A DNA stretch of 64,000 nucleotides, taken from assembly GCA_050251195.1 (NCBI GenBank), contig JBFWNG010000011.1, positions 1 to 64,000 on the forward strand, in the 5' to 3' direction. Numbering within the stretch: the stretch's first letter is position 1; every line of letters begins with the position of its first letter. The notes beneath the pieces were generated by a model. The model searched no databases, was not told the origin of the DNA, and saw only the letters and a list, made by a program, of their open reading frames with translations. Positions 1-8,183 of this stretch are shown here, in pieces. Made by a program: the position numbers and the translations under genes. Source of the stretch: JBFWNG01 sp050251195. Lineage in GTDB: Bacteria; Bdellovibrionota_B; Oligoflexia; Oligoflexales; Oligoflexaceae.

Positions 1-315
1 GAAAAATAAAGCGCCTAAAGCTGCAATCGAAGTAACCATCGCCAGAACGACAGCAAACTCAGCTGCCTCTTCGTGCTCATGGATCAAAGTTTTGTCGACG
101 CCTGATCTATCCTCTATCACCTCCTCCGCTGGCTCTCCGGTCCAGTACGAAGGTAGAGAGGTAAGTCCAACTAAGACCGTTAGTCCTAGAACAAACCGCC
201 GAAGGTCAATGCTTTGTACCGAAACCGCCACAATAAGGGCCAAAGTCGCACCTAAAAAGCCAATGACTGGTAGGTGATTCAGAAGTAAATGAAACTGCGC
301 ACCATTGAAAACCAT
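1..315 (-). CDS. Membrane protein, DUF2231-like (C-terminus off the edge)
   Basis: An open frame of about 105 residues runs off the left edge. The start at 315 is preceded by GAGG five bases upstream. The N-terminus (MVFNGAQFHLLLNHLPVIGF) has the 'H-x-x-L-N-H-x-P' pattern and following hydrophobic helices of DUF2231-type membrane proteins. At least three hydrophobic segments are visible, with an acidic, His-containing loop (IHEHEEAAEF) between the second and third. The His residues near the membrane face could bind a metal or haem, but this is inference. It lies downstream on the same strand of two other small membrane proteins. The family match was made by eye. Confidence 0.65.
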   Translation of the reverse strand, partial: MVFNGAQFHLLLNHLPVIGFLGATLALIVAVSVQSIDLRRFVLGLTVLVGLTSLPSYWTGEPAEEVIEDRSGVDKTLIHEHEEAAEFAVVLAMVTSIAALGALFF

Positions 316-537
316 AATTACCTCATCAATGCTATTACCAATAGCATAGTTGATTCTTTTACCAATCTCACTCCTTTTAGACCTCCGATAGGAAAAGGTA
401 GACACGAGACACGAGGCGCATGCACTCCTAGCTTCTAAAGACGTAAGCCGATCATAAACGCTGCAAATGAGGCCCTATCCATTATCGCAAAAAAATGAGC
501 CCCAGCCTATGCGACCCCGATTAAGCCGGCGGGTTTG

Positions 538-837
538 TTATCCTTGAATATAATGTGCGGTAAAATAGGCGAACATAAGAATGGCGCTGCCAATAACGAC
601 AGCCATCACATTGAAATCCATGGAGCTTTCCTGTTTCGACCCACCTCGGTTCGGGATCGCCGCGTACAGAAAAACGAACGTAACAAAGCTAACAATGCTT
701 TTCCCTGTCCAGTGGTGGCCACCGATCTGTGTTAAACCTGCCTTTAATTCCGGCGCAAGCTCGCCGCCAACAGCCATGGCAGTTATTAAAATTGTCGTGA
801 TTATGAGGCTCAATTTTGCAGCATTCGTCTTTTTCAT
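538..837 (-). CDS. Small membrane protein, two predicted helices
   Basis: 99 residues. The first hydrophobic helix, at about residues 9-26, could be a signal anchor. Two further hydrophobic stretches are at about residues 47-60 and 75-94, separated by a short charged loop. A His-His pair sits in the periplasmic or loop region. The start codon overlaps the stop of the upstream gene by ATGA, which implies translational coupling with the four-helix protein upstream. I do not recognise the family. A role with the neighbouring membrane proteins, perhaps as a small redox or cytochrome-associated complex, is conjecture. Confidence 0.7.
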   Translation of the reverse strand: MKKTNAAKLSLIITTILITAMAVGGELAPELKAGLTQIGGHHWTGKSIVSFVTFVFLYAAIPNRGGSKQESSMDFNVMAVVIGSAILMFAYFTAHYIQG

Positions 838-1316
838 AAACTTGTCGCCTTAACTTCCAGTGCAGAACGAAATCCAGATGAAATAAGATAACCCATGGCC
901 GCCATTGATAGGCCCATGACGAACACGGCAGCTGCCAACATCATAATATTTAAACGACCCTTCTCGTTTAAAACCATGGTTTGTGGGGACTCTTCATGAA
1001 GCAGAGAATAAATATACAATGCAAGAAAGGGTAAGAGCAAGAATACGTGTTCCTTGGTTTCCGTCACCACGGAATGTGTCCACGGGTAGGGTCCAGATTT
1101 AATAACCGGCTTTACTAAGGTCTGGTAATTTCCTAGGTAGTAATATCCGCCCACGATCCAAGACAGAAAGAGAGAAATAGTGCCCATGAGAGCAGCCCAT
1201 CGCGCGCGAATAAAGCTATTTTCCGAATTGGGACCAACCAGATCGATTAGGATCCAAAAAAAAGAAAATGCACCGATTTCCCCTAAAAGGGCATGAAGAC
1301 CTATAAGCCAATTCAT
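834..1316 (-). CDS. Four-helix membrane protein of unknown function
   Basis: 160 residues from the start at 1316, which has a strong GGAGGT five bases upstream. A longer in-frame start at 1481 adds 55 residues of polar sequence with no ribosome site, so I rejected it. Four hydrophobic helices are visible, at about residues 3-27, 38-62, 90-107 and 122-150. Histidines in helix 1 (LHALLGE) and before helix 3 (PWTHSVVTETKEHVF) could be haem or metal ligands. The stop overlaps the next gene's start by four bases, so the two are probably co-translated. I do not recognise the family. Confidence 0.75.
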   Translation of the reverse strand: MNWLIGLHALLGEIGAFSFFWILIDLVGPNSENSFIRARWAALMGTISLFLSWIVGGYYYLGNYQTLVKPVIKSGPYPWTHSVVTETKEHVFLLLPFLALYIYSLLHEESPQTMVLNEKGRLNIMMLAAAVFVMGLSMAAMGYLISSGFRSALEVKATSL

Positions 1317-1633
1317 GAATACCTCCGCAGACGTGCTATTTGCAGAGCAAGTCTTATGCCGACGAGACGATACCGAAGGATCTTGTGATATCAAAGAGTT
1401 CTCGGCTATTTCTGCCAATGGTGGGGAGAGTTTGTAAGCGCCCACTGTGTGAAATAAATCTTCTTGCGCTATTTTGCTCACCAGAATGGGAACGTTCTGC
1501 CGGTTTTCTCACTCTTAGTTGCAGGTGGTTCCATAACCTAAAAAATTAAGCACTGTCTCCCCCTCAAGGAAAAGGTGCCACGGGTGCCAATATTTCTCTA
1601 TAATGTCGGTCGAGGTTGTTTTATCATGAGGTT

Positions 1634-1888
1634 ATGTTGATTCCTTCTAATAAATTGGTCAGTATTCAAAGCGCTCTCGAATGTTTGGGATCAGGCCAAG
1701 TCGTTGTTGCTTCAATGGCGGCTGCGGAGCCGACATTATTTTTCAAGAATCTCCATAAGGTTGCTAATAAGTTTAACGCACTCAAGATTTTTTGCTTTGC
1801 GGAAAAAGCAAGTTTATGCTTTGTTTGTCCACTATTTGAAGCGAAAGAAAAACCAGAAATCACTGCCATCGCTCGATGCTTCTATTAG
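1634..1888 (+). pseudogene. N-terminal fragment of an acetyl-CoA hydrolase/CoA-transferase-like protein
   Basis: The peptide opens with a pattern (SIQSALECLGSGQVVVAS...AAEPTLFFKNLHKVA) that resembles the first 60 or so residues of acetyl-CoA hydrolase/4-hydroxybutyrate CoA-transferase proteins: a residue run of 'e-A-l-x-l-I-x-S-G', then a small-residue stretch and a helix. Family members are over 400 residues; this stops at about 85. A perfect TATAAT lies at 1599-1604, with a poor -35. Start choice is uncertain (TTG 1616, ATG 1634 or TTG 1637). It is probably a 3'-truncated remnant. The family match was made by eye and is only moderately secure. Confidence 0.4.
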
Positions 1889-2256
1889 ACAAGAATAGTG
1901 GCTCTTCCTTCAGCAATTTCCCTGGTTACTTTGAAGACAATTTCCACCTGTTCGGGCCGCATTTTTTCAAGCAATTCAGTTATCCGTTCTACCGTAGAGA
2001 GGTTTGAATCAAGGCATTTTGCCATGATAGGTAACGAGCGAACATTTGTAATACCGTACACTGTTAGTAGCCGCTCTAAAAATTCACCCGTCGGCACGCC
2101 CATTCTGCCCCCTTCAATGTGCGCGATGGTAGCGTGATTTTTCCCCACACGCTGTCCGACTTCGCGAAGCGTGAGCCCTCGGTCCAAGCGCCATTTTTTG
2201 AGCAGTCGTGCCTCGTTGGTCATGATAACCTTTTTACTTCTGCTATTTCCCGCCAT
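1885..2256 (-). CDS. XRE-family helix-turn-helix regulator
   Basis: 123 residues. An HTH_3/XRE domain occupies about residues 14-70: ARLLKKWRLDRGLTLREVGQ, then RVGKNHATIAHIEGGRMGVP, in which the recognition helix and the 'I-x-x-x-E-x-G' turn are clear. The C-terminal 50 residues (TVERITELLEKMRPEQVEIV) look like a small helical dimerisation tail. An alternative start at 2223 (MTNEARLL) has AAGG six bases upstream and removes a basic N-terminal tail; either start is plausible. No partner gene is adjacent, so the target cannot be inferred. Its 3' end overlaps the neighbouring CoA-transferase-like fragment by four bases, tail to tail. Confidence 0.85.
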   Translation of the reverse strand: MAGNSRSKKVIMTNEARLLKKWRLDRGLTLREVGQRVGKNHATIAHIEGGRMGVPTGEFLERLLTVYGITNVRSLPIMAKCLDSNLSTVERITELLEKMRPEQVEIVFKVTREIAEGRATILV

Positions 2257-2708
2257 TTCTGATGCCTTTCTAACCTAGGGCTCTACCCAGTTAGAGCCGG
2301 GAGTTTGAGAATTATTCCCTGGCTAGAGTTTCTTGGTCCTTATTATTCTCAAGTGCTGCAAGGATTTTGGGCAAGCCATCGGGGCAGTTTTGGGAGAATA
2401 AGGAACTCCGTTGAAGTTGATAGTCATCTAATATTTCTACAGTTTTTTTGGCTAATTCAAGCGGTAGGCTGAGAAGAATTTTTCGAGCCGCGTCCGATTT
2501 CCTCCACCAATCCCGACACCGAACAAACCTTTGACCGGTTTGATGCAGCCCGGCGGATTTTCTCCGCCGGGCTGCTGTCGTTTTGAGGCAAATCTTCTGT
2601 GAGGCCGAGAAGGGTGCCGCCAGTTCCTAGGATGGTGTCTTCTTTAGGCGAACAGAAATACTGAGCGTGAACGACGCCGTCGTTTGACACCGTTATCTTC
2701 GACACCGC
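2257..2708. other. Stretch without a supported gene
   Basis: Apart from the hairpin at 2545-2575 I see no convincing gene. A minus-strand open frame (2457-2729) exists, but its start lies inside the transposase fragment and it has no family resemblance or ribosome site. It could be the 3' remainder of a gene cut by the insertion sequence. Confidence 0.4.
2545..2575. terminator. Perfect 13-bp hairpin, terminator-like
   Basis: The arms GCAGCCCGGCGGA (2545-2557) and TCCGCCGGGCTGC (2563-2575) pair perfectly around a five-base loop. Only a weak T-run (GTTTTG) follows about eight bases downstream on the plus strand, so it is terminator-like rather than canonical. It lies in a 450-base stretch without a convincing gene, between the XRE regulator and the IS3 fragment. 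Confidence 0.45.
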
Positions 2709-3176
2709 ACCTACCTGTGGACAAAACAAGGCTGGCTTTATTTAGCCGTTGTCATGGACGCATATTCGCGCAAGATCGTTGGTTGGAGCATGTCCGAGAG
2801 CATGAGTCGTACGTTGGTCCTGGATGCCATTGACATGGCCTTTAAACGCCAAAAACCTGGCCGTGGGCTCATCTTTCACTCTGACCGAGGGTCTCAGTAC
2901 GCGAGCGCAGAATACGCGCGTCGACTGAAGCGTTACGGCATGATCAGCAGCATGAGTCGGAAAGGCGACTGTTGGGACAACGCTCCGATGGAAAGTTTTT
3001 TCCATACTCTGAAAACCGAACACGTTTTTTTTGAAGATTTGCTTACGCGATATCACGCTCGTAAAAGCGTCTTTGAATGGATCGAAGTATTTTATAATCG
3101 GCAGCGTCGTCATTCTTCGCTTGGCTACTTGAGTCCGGAGTGTTATGAACGCGGCGTGTTTGCCAAATGTGCTTAA
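2709..3176 (+). pseudogene. IS3-family transposase OrfB, C-terminal half (rve integrase core)
   Basis: The frame carries the DDE integrase core: Asp in VVMDAYSRKIVGWS, the second Asp in LIFHSDRGSQYASAEY, and the catalytic Glu in CWDNAPMESFFHTLKTE. It ends with the usual FYNRQRRHSSLGYLSPECYE tail. The N-terminal HTH_21 and roughly the first 100 residues of OrfB are absent. The ATG at 2754 is an internal Met, not a real start. All three catalytic acidic residues survive, but without its N-terminus and left end the copy should be immobile. Confidence 0.85.
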
Positions 3177-3206
3177 CTGTCTGTCCGTTTTAAACGGGGA
3201 ACATCA
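2709..3206 (+). mobile_element. 5'-truncated IS3-family insertion sequence
   Basis: The element keeps the second half of an IS3-type transposase and an apparent right end. Recognisable transposase sequence begins at about 2709 (TYLWTKQGWLYLAVVMD). The conserved upstream 'GDI' codons, OrfA and the left end are missing. The right terminus after the stop (about 3181-3206) reads as TGATG...GGACAG on the minus strand, the usual IS3-type end ending in TG/CA. No target-site duplication can be checked, because the left end is lost. Confidence 0.75.
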
Positions 3207-3368
3207 CTCGTCGGTTGGAGGATTTTTAGGATCATAAACGAGTAAGGACACCACGCCTTTTTCAATTCGTTGCACCGCGTTTTGTGGATTCATTTGAATC
3301 GAGTGCCAATCACCGGCGTATCCTGTGCCAGAAATAAATAGTGCGACAATGGCGCTTAACTTTAACAT
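3204..3368 (-). pseudogene. Small exported protein truncated by the IS3 element
   Basis: 54 codons with a strong ribosome site (GGAAAGGAAG) before the start at 3368. The N-terminus MLKLSAIVALFISGTGYAGD is a clear signal peptide with a likely cut after GYA. The remainder (WHSIQMNPQNAVQRIEKGVV...) is polar. The stop codon TGA at 3204-3206 is formed by the terminal bases of the insertion sequence, so the native 3' end has been lost or displaced. Whether the truncated peptide is made is unknown. Confidence 0.55.
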
Positions 3369-3606
3369 TGAAAACTTCCTTTCCTTAGAATGTCAGGTTC
3401 GATTCCCAAAACGGGTGTTTGGATAATTTCTTAGCACAGTTCGTTCGATTTGCAAAAAAAATTTGGACGACTGCAATTGTTTTCAGTGCTGTACGAAACC
3501 TAGTTTCCAAACTGTAAATGCGCCAAATCTAACCACCGTCTTTCTGGCCCGAGCCGAAGCGACGAACTTGAGTGATGAAGACACTTGGCAACTATACCGG
3601 TTCACC

Positions 3607-4020
3607 CTAGCATTTGCCCATCCTGGGATCCTGCCAACAGTGACATTCAGCTTCCCCGTATGAAGGGTGCCACTTTTGCTCTAATATCTTTTCTTTAACT
3701 CTCTCGTCACTGTGATCGTCTTGGCTCCAACCTGTGCCTTCAACACACACGCCGTGATCATTGTTTACGCAGACGCAATATCTTTTATGCGCATCTTCGC
3801 AATCGAGCGTGCTCAATGGCTCAAAATGATGTGGCCACCTTTTGCATTTGCTGAAGTTATTCTGAAGGTCAATCACCGCTTCATAATCGGTTTTGCCAAA
3901 GCCTTCGTGTGTGTGGGAGAAGTATCTCGACGGATATTGAATATCGCATCCACGTCCGGCCTCTTGCGATGAAGCGGTCGCAGACCAAAACATCAACGCC
4001 ATAACAAAAAATGCTTTCAT
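3607..4020 (-). CDS. Cys-rich secreted protein
   Basis: 137 residues with GAGAGG six bases before the start. A signal peptide (MKAFFVMALMFWSATASSQE) is followed by a mature chain with about ten cysteines, including CVCVNNDHGVCVEG and AECHCWQDPRMGKC, which suggests several disulfides in the periplasm or outside the cell. No known family is evident. It is the last gene of a minus-strand cluster of small exported proteins spanning 3.6-8.2 kb. The facing plus-strand frame at 3463-3663 looks spurious. Confidence 0.75.
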   Translation of the reverse strand: MKAFFVMALMFWSATASSQEAGRGCDIQYPSRYFSHTHEGFGKTDYEAVIDLQNNFSKCKRWPHHFEPLSTLDCEDAHKRYCVCVNNDHGVCVEGTGWSQDDHSDERVKEKILEQKWHPSYGEAECHCWQDPRMGKC

Positions 4021-4048
4021 GAAAACCTCTCAAATATTTAGTTCTTGT

Positions 4049-4741
4049 TCAATCCACGTCACCAACCTGAATTTCTTGCGTCTTACATTCCATTTGCAGC
4101 CGAAAGGTCACACCATGGTCGCGTTCAGGCGGTAGTTTGAAATCATATTCTCTTCTGAAGGTCCCGACGTTACCTGGGATAACCTTCGTTTCGAATCCAA
4201 AAGGATAGTTGTCGCCATTAACAATGGACATTTCGTCTTTTATCTCACCATTATGGTTGCGGTCTTTTGTTGAAGATCTGATACCAATAAGTTTCAATCG
4301 AAGTAAGTCGTCGGGACTAGAAAATTTCAAACCCATCGCGCCCATCAATGCCAACACGTCCGCTTTCGTAAAATCCTTGAGCGTTACCCAGGAGTGAAGG
4401 TCTCCTTCAAACACTTCGGAGTTGTATGGCATCTGGTCGAATCGACTTGTCAAGGACGGATTCAAGGTCCCTTCCGATAGATGCCAAGACTTATATTCGC
4501 GCAATGTGGGCAAACTCGCCGAGTTAGCGACGTTCGTGAAAATATAGACGTTTAACCAATGGGGTGCCCTCCAGTCTGGCCGATCCGGCTCTGGCACGAC
4601 TCCGAGCGTTTGCAGCGAACACTCACTCTGGAAAAAGCGCTTGTACTCCAGCGCGTCGGTCACCGTACATGACCCTGATGTATGACAACTAAAACCTGCG
4701 GTCGATAGCAGCAACAAACCTACACTTAGAATTATCTTCAT
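4049..4741 (-). CDS. Secreted protein of unknown function
   Basis: 230 residues from the start at 4741, preceded by GGAGAAAGGAAT. A longer start at 4804 overlaps the previous gene's stop by ATGA but puts 21 polar residues ahead of the signal peptide, so the shorter form is preferred. The signal peptide is MKIILSVGLLLLSTAGFSCH. The mature part has two N-terminal Cys and a Cys near the C-terminus. It contains a Ca-binding-like Asp/Asn run (STKDRNHNGEIKDEM), possibly an EF-hand-type DxDxDG-like loop, at about residues 160-172. The signal sequence is nearly identical in DNA to that of the gene at 7908-8183, which shows a local duplication. Confidence 0.7.
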   Translation of the reverse strand: MKIILSVGLLLLSTAGFSCHTSGSCTVTDALEYKRFFQSECSLQTLGVVPEPDRPDWRAPHWLNVYIFTNVANSASLPTLREYKSWHLSEGTLNPSLTSRFDQMPYNSEVFEGDLHSWVTLKDFTKADVLALMGAMGLKFSSPDDLLRLKLIGIRSSTKDRNHNGEIKDEMSIVNGDNYPFGFETKVIPGNVGTFRREYDFKLPPERDHGVTFRLQMECKTQEIQVGDVD

Positions 4742-4800
4742 ATTCCTTTCTCCAAAGTAAAGAACAGTTTGGTTCGCACGCCTTGCGTCCCTCATTCTGA

Positions 4801-5193
4801 TCATGTTCGGATTTCTTTGATTTTACAGATAAGTTCAATAAGGGATTGAAAGCGAGGTGATAAACTGTTGACAGCTGTCACCATTGCTTGAGGTTTGTAT
4901 GGATCAGGAACGTCGATGTTAAGGGACCAGCCTAGCTGCAACGCCAGGTCAGTGCGAAAAAAACAAAGACCAATTACTTCAGGACTCACACCCGTATCCT
5001 CTGAATCCAAAGTGCAACCCACGAGAGCAGTGGCGTCGATAAAGGGATGGTCACATCCCAGCTCACCCTTGTACCAAGCCGCACCATACTTGATACGGTA
5101 TTTTACCTTGGGATAACCAACAGCGCTGACGGGAGCTTCAGGAAAACCTACGGCCCTGATAGGTCCTAATTCCGCGAGGGTAGAAAATACCAT
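4801..5193 (-). CDS. Hypothetical protein, possibly the displaced 3' half of its upstream neighbour
   Basis: 130 residues with no signal peptide and no good ribosome site. The start lies inside the last 28 bases of the upstream gene (5166-5903) in another frame. The sequence has paired cysteines (GELGCDHPFIDATALVGCTL) of the kind seen in exported proteins, which is odd for a product without a signal. The simplest reading is that a one-base frameshift split a single exported protein of about 370 residues. The alternative is a real overlapping gene. Its 3' 80 bases recur in degraded form at about 8250-8330. Confidence 0.5.
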   Translation of the reverse strand: MVFSTLAELGPIRAVGFPEAPVSAVGYPKVKYRIKYGAAWYKGELGCDHPFIDATALVGCTLDSEDTGVSPEVIGLCFFRTDLALQLGWSLNIDVPDPYKPQAMVTAVNSLSPRFQSLIELICKIKEIRT

Positions 5194-5903
5194 GCATAGC
5201 GCTCAGGATCTACTGCACTACCTCTACTACCCCCATTTAGGACCGTGCCCTGTGCACGCTGAACGGAAAAGGTCGTCTGATTCGCATAGTCACAGCCGGA
5301 AGTTCCATTTCCAAAACATATTTGGAAGCCGTAGAGCCCATGGGTGCCTAACCGGACGATGTCAACATCCCCATTGAACCAGTTAGAACTCTCAAAAGCA
5401 TCTTGCAAGACAGATGCCTTCGACTCAAATTCCCTTGCGACAACGGCAGGGTTCTGGCGGGCCGAGAAGCTGAGCCCATAGAATCGGGCGTGGGGCAGCT
5501 TTTTTAACTTGTAGCCGGCATACTTGTCGATGAGTTGGTCAATGGCTTCGTTACCTAGGCTTGTTTCTTCGCCGATATCGATTTCTTTTGCGCCTTCTGG
5601 AAACAAATTTGAAAGTATGGTGTCGTATTCTTCTGTCGCTACGATCTTAACCCAACCTTCTTCAAACCTTTGAGGCGAAACAAAGACTTTTTTGCCTCGC
5701 TCGGTGAGAGCGTGGTCGAAGATCATCGTTAGGTCTTGAAGTATGACCTGCTTGCGGGCCTCGAAGTCTGGGGCCGTGAAGTCAAGGTAAAAATCGTCCT
5801 GTTGCATCAGCCTCACCGCAGTTGTCTCAAGATTTGCTTCGGAAGCAGATCCAAGTTCACTAAGAAATAGACTGACTATCCCCAATAAAAATTTCACCCG
5901 CAT
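5166..5903 (-). CDS. Secreted protein of unknown function (possibly frameshifted)
   Basis: 245 residues with GGGGGAATCC directly before the start. The signal peptide is MRVKFLLGIVSLFLSELGSASE. The mature chain is acidic, with a long helical N-terminal region (residues 24-130), then GFQICFGNGTSGCDYANQTT with two Cys. It ends abruptly (YAWYFLPSRN) where a second frame opens and continues for 130 residues. No family was recognised. It is the upstream member of a minus-strand cluster of exported proteins. Confidence 0.6.
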   Translation of the reverse strand: MRVKFLLGIVSLFLSELGSASEANLETTAVRLMQQDDFYLDFTAPDFEARKQVILQDLTMIFDHALTERGKKVFVSPQRFEEGWVKIVATEEYDTILSNLFPEGAKEIDIGEETSLGNEAIDQLIDKYAGYKLKKLPHARFYGLSFSARQNPAVVAREFESKASVLQDAFESSNWFNGDVDIVRLGTHGLYGFQICFGNGTSGCDYANQTTFSVQRAQGTVLNGGSRGSAVDPERYAWYFLPSRN

Positions 5904-5958
5904 GGATTCCCCCGTTCATTATGATCTATACTGCCTTATGCGACAGCTCTTTGACGAA

Positions 5959-6396
5959 TCATTCGCCGCATACTCTGGTTACAAACCGTAGTAAGACTTT
6001 AGAGTTAAATCCTTCTCGTTGGCCGGCGTGATCACAGTTGATTTTTTCCGCTAACTTGAAGGCCGCGTCCGGACCAGCACCCGAATAGGCTACAATCGAC
6101 ATCTTTCCGGACTGACATATTGTTTGATCGATCTTGTATTGTTCTCTCTTTGCGTCGTTGAGTGTTTCAAAGATATTTCCTGCGACATTGATTGCTTGAG
6201 TTTGACTAAACACGATGTTTTCGTACCCTAGGGAACGAACGATCTCGACTCGGTCAGAATATATCTTACAGGAAAACGTTTCTGGTCGATTGGAGCTGGC
6301 CGTGTCGGTGCTTTTTTCCACTAAGAGTTGGCCCTGGTTTGAAAACGCGTGAGAAGAGAGAATTAAGAGGAACATTGCGCCGAAAATCTTTTTCAT
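5959..6396 (-). CDS. Secreted protein of unknown function
   Basis: 145 residues from the start at 6396, preceded by GAGG with a six-base gap. The signal peptide is MKKIFGAMFLLILSSHAFSN with cleavage after AFS. The mature 125 residues carry four cysteines (TFSCKIY, QTICQSG, KINCDHA, TRVCGE), consistent with two disulfides. The size and cysteine spacing suggest a compact periplasmic domain. No family was recognised. Confidence 0.7.
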   Translation of the reverse strand: MKKIFGAMFLLILSSHAFSNQGQLLVEKSTDTASSNRPETFSCKIYSDRVEIVRSLGYENIVFSQTQAINVAGNIFETLNDAKREQYKIDQTICQSGKMSIVAYSGAGPDAAFKLAEKINCDHAGQREGFNSKVLLRFVTRVCGE

Positions 6397-6428
6397 TGGA
6401 AACCTCATAGCTAAAATATTGTTATGAT

Positions 6429-7331
6429 TCAGTCGGGAAACCCATAGGACTGGCCGACTACGTAAATTTCTTCTACTTTTGTAATTTCCTTATCCTTGGT
6501 TTCCATTAGATACAAGGCATCGATTGATCCAACCTCACTGACATTCCTTGTATAGAGCCGCTCGGACCCAGAAACGACGAAGACGCAGCTTTCCAAATCT
6601 GTACAGTTGCTGTGAAGGATTTTCATGTCGGGTCGTCCTATGGAATGAATCTCGTTTTGCGACTCCGTTTTGATCTTTTTTTCCCAAGCTAACACTGCCG
6701 CGCTTGTGGAGAAAATTCCTTCGGCCTCCACACGCACTGACCTCAAAAAGACCTCCTTCGGCTCCGGTGGTCCGTATAGCTGCATGGGTACCCTGGTAAC
6801 GGATATTTCCAATGCGGCAGTGATGCCAGAGGCACGGGTTTTCACCAAGTAGGCGCCAGCCACCGTGGCCATGAGTTTTCTCTCTGCACCAATTAAGTCT
6901 TCCTCCACCTGAACAAGGGCAAAGCAGCGCCCATCTTCGGGGCGGCCGAAGTCACAGCTACTGAGAACATTTCTTGCCCGGGCTCGGGGGATTCTGTGGG
7001 CAGAGTATTCCAAGTCCGCTACCGCTTCGCTGTTCTCAAACACGTTGATTGCCGCAGCTCTGAGTTTCGACTCACTTGTCGGATTAGGGGGCGTCTCGCG
7101 ATGATAACAATCGATCCGGCAGACGTTTCCGTCGGCTTCCTGCACATAGGATTCAGCACGGTAACTGGCCGCATATTTAGAAGGTCCCTCTCCGGAAAAG
7201 CCATATTCACATTCGGGTCCAGTGTAGTAGGTTGCGAAGGTGCCTTCGCACTGCCAATAACCGCTCTCGTCAGCGCGCGATAATGTCGACGTAAGGGCTA
7301 CTCCAGCAAGAAATACATTCGTGATCTTCAT
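6429..7331 (-). CDS. Secreted protein of unknown function
   Basis: 300 residues from the start at 7331, which has GGAGCAGAA before it; a start 78 bases further up adds a non-signal leader and was rejected. The signal peptide is MKITNVFLAGVALTSTLSRA. Cysteines cluster near the N-terminus of the mature chain (YWQCEGTF..PECEYGFSG..NVCRIDCYH) and in SSCDFGRPEDGRCFAL and HSNCTDLESCVF. The N-terminal block resembles, by eye, the WxC...Y..P.C motif of the small proteins at 7459-7857 and 7908-8183, hinting that these belong to one loosely related exported group. Confidence 0.7.
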   Translation of the reverse strand: MKITNVFLAGVALTSTLSRADESGYWQCEGTFATYYTGPECEYGFSGEGPSKYAASYRAESYVQEADGNVCRIDCYHRETPPNPTSESKLRAAAINVFENSEAVADLEYSAHRIPRARARNVLSSCDFGRPEDGRCFALVQVEEDLIGAERKLMATVAGAYLVKTRASGITAALEISVTRVPMQLYGPPEPKEVFLRSVRVEAEGIFSTSAAVLAWEKKIKTESQNEIHSIGRPDMKILHSNCTDLESCVFVVSGSERLYTRNVSEVGSIDALYLMETKDKEITKVEEIYVVGQSYGFPD

Positions 7332-7458
7332 TTCTGCTCCAAAAACAATTTTTCTTATTCCGACATTCAGAAAAGACAGAGCACCAGGGATAAGTCCGTG
7401 ACGCCACACAAGACCTATCCCAAACGCCCACTGCTATTCTAAAAAGCGTCACAAAACA

Positions 7459-7857
7459 TCAGTCACACTGCATATTTCCTAATTGGGTAAATTGCTGTGG
7501 GAAGGAGTATTCACCACCAGATATGTTATTGCCTCGACATTCTCTGTACACTTCTTCAGCTGCATCATTGTAGTTTGCGTGGTTGCCACTGACCGGGACG
7601 CTAAACTTCGTCGTTCTAACACAGTAGTGGCGCACAGGATTCCCCGGTTGGTTTCTGACGTAATTGCCGTTATCCCTGCAGTTGACAGCACGTTGCTGCC
7701 AGTCGTCATTGCTAGTCCACTCGTCCACCGAGTCTCTTCGCGTGATCTGGCAATCGGCCGAACAGTAAATCGCATGTGCCGCACTAGCGTGTATACAAAA
7801 AAGGATCGAAAGAAGCTTGGTGGATTGTTTGGCAAAGTTTGAAAAATTGATTGTCAT
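7459..7857 (-). CDS. Small Cys-containing secreted protein
   Basis: 132 residues preceded by AAAGGAAAAACATC. The signal peptide has the hydrophobic core TKLLSILFCIHASAAHA. The mature chain has six or more cysteines (IYCSADCQ, VNCRDNG, HYCVRTT, YRECRGN, NMQCD), so it is probably a disulfide-stabilised periplasmic or extracellular protein. No family match. The flanking gene order suggests co-expression with the cluster downstream. Confidence 0.7.
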   Translation of the reverse strand: MTINFSNFAKQSTKLLSILFCIHASAAHAIYCSADCQITRRDSVDEWTSNDDWQQRAVNCRDNGNYVRNQPGNPVRHYCVRTTKFSVPVSGNHANYNDAAEEVYRECRGNNISGGEYSFPQQFTQLGNMQCD

Positions 7858-7907
7858 GATGTTTTTCCTTTATTAAAACAGTTTCGTCTCAATGGAAACT
7901 GCTATAC

Positions 7908-8183
7908 TTAAAGTGACTCCGGATCCCACTGCGCATCCTCGTGACCATTTGGACCCATTGGGGGTTCGTCCACGTGAGGGTAATACGCGCACGAAAACTC
8001 TTGCTGCACAGCCCCTGGGTCGTAGCAAGTTGCCTCTACCTCTGCCTCACCTTCAGTGTCTCCGTATCCACCGTGGTAATGTCTCGGTTGATTATCGCTT
8101 CTGAAATATCCAGAGCAGAACCATTGTCCGCTAAAACCTGCGGTCGATAGCAGCAACAAACTTGCGATTAGAATTGTCTTCAT
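7908..8183 (-). CDS. Small secreted protein, partial paralogue of the gene at 4049-4741
   Basis: 91 residues with a strong AGGAGG before the start. The signal peptide MKTILIASLLLLSTAGFSGQ matches the signal of the 4049-4741 gene almost base for base in its C-terminal half. The mature chain (WFCSGYFRSDNQPRHYHGGY) then diverges. Aromatic and Gly residues plus three cysteines are visible. The reading is that a duplicated promoter-plus-signal region was joined to a different mature sequence. Confidence 0.65.
   Translation of the reverse strand: MKTILIASLLLLSTAGFSGQWFCSGYFRSDNQPRHYHGGYGDTEGEAEVEATCYDPGAVQQEFSCAYYPHVDEPPMGPNGHEDAQWDPESL

Noticed and set aside
2457..2729. 90-codon minus-strand frame beside the IS3 fragment
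   Set aside because: Its TTG start lies in transposase sequence, it contains the perfect 13-bp hairpin, and it shows no signal, ribosome site or family pattern. It may be the tail of a gene cut by the IS, but I cannot support it.
3463..3663. 66-codon plus-strand frame
   Set aside because: Overlaps the 3' end of the better-supported secreted-protein gene at 3607-4020 and has no ribosome site or recognisable content.
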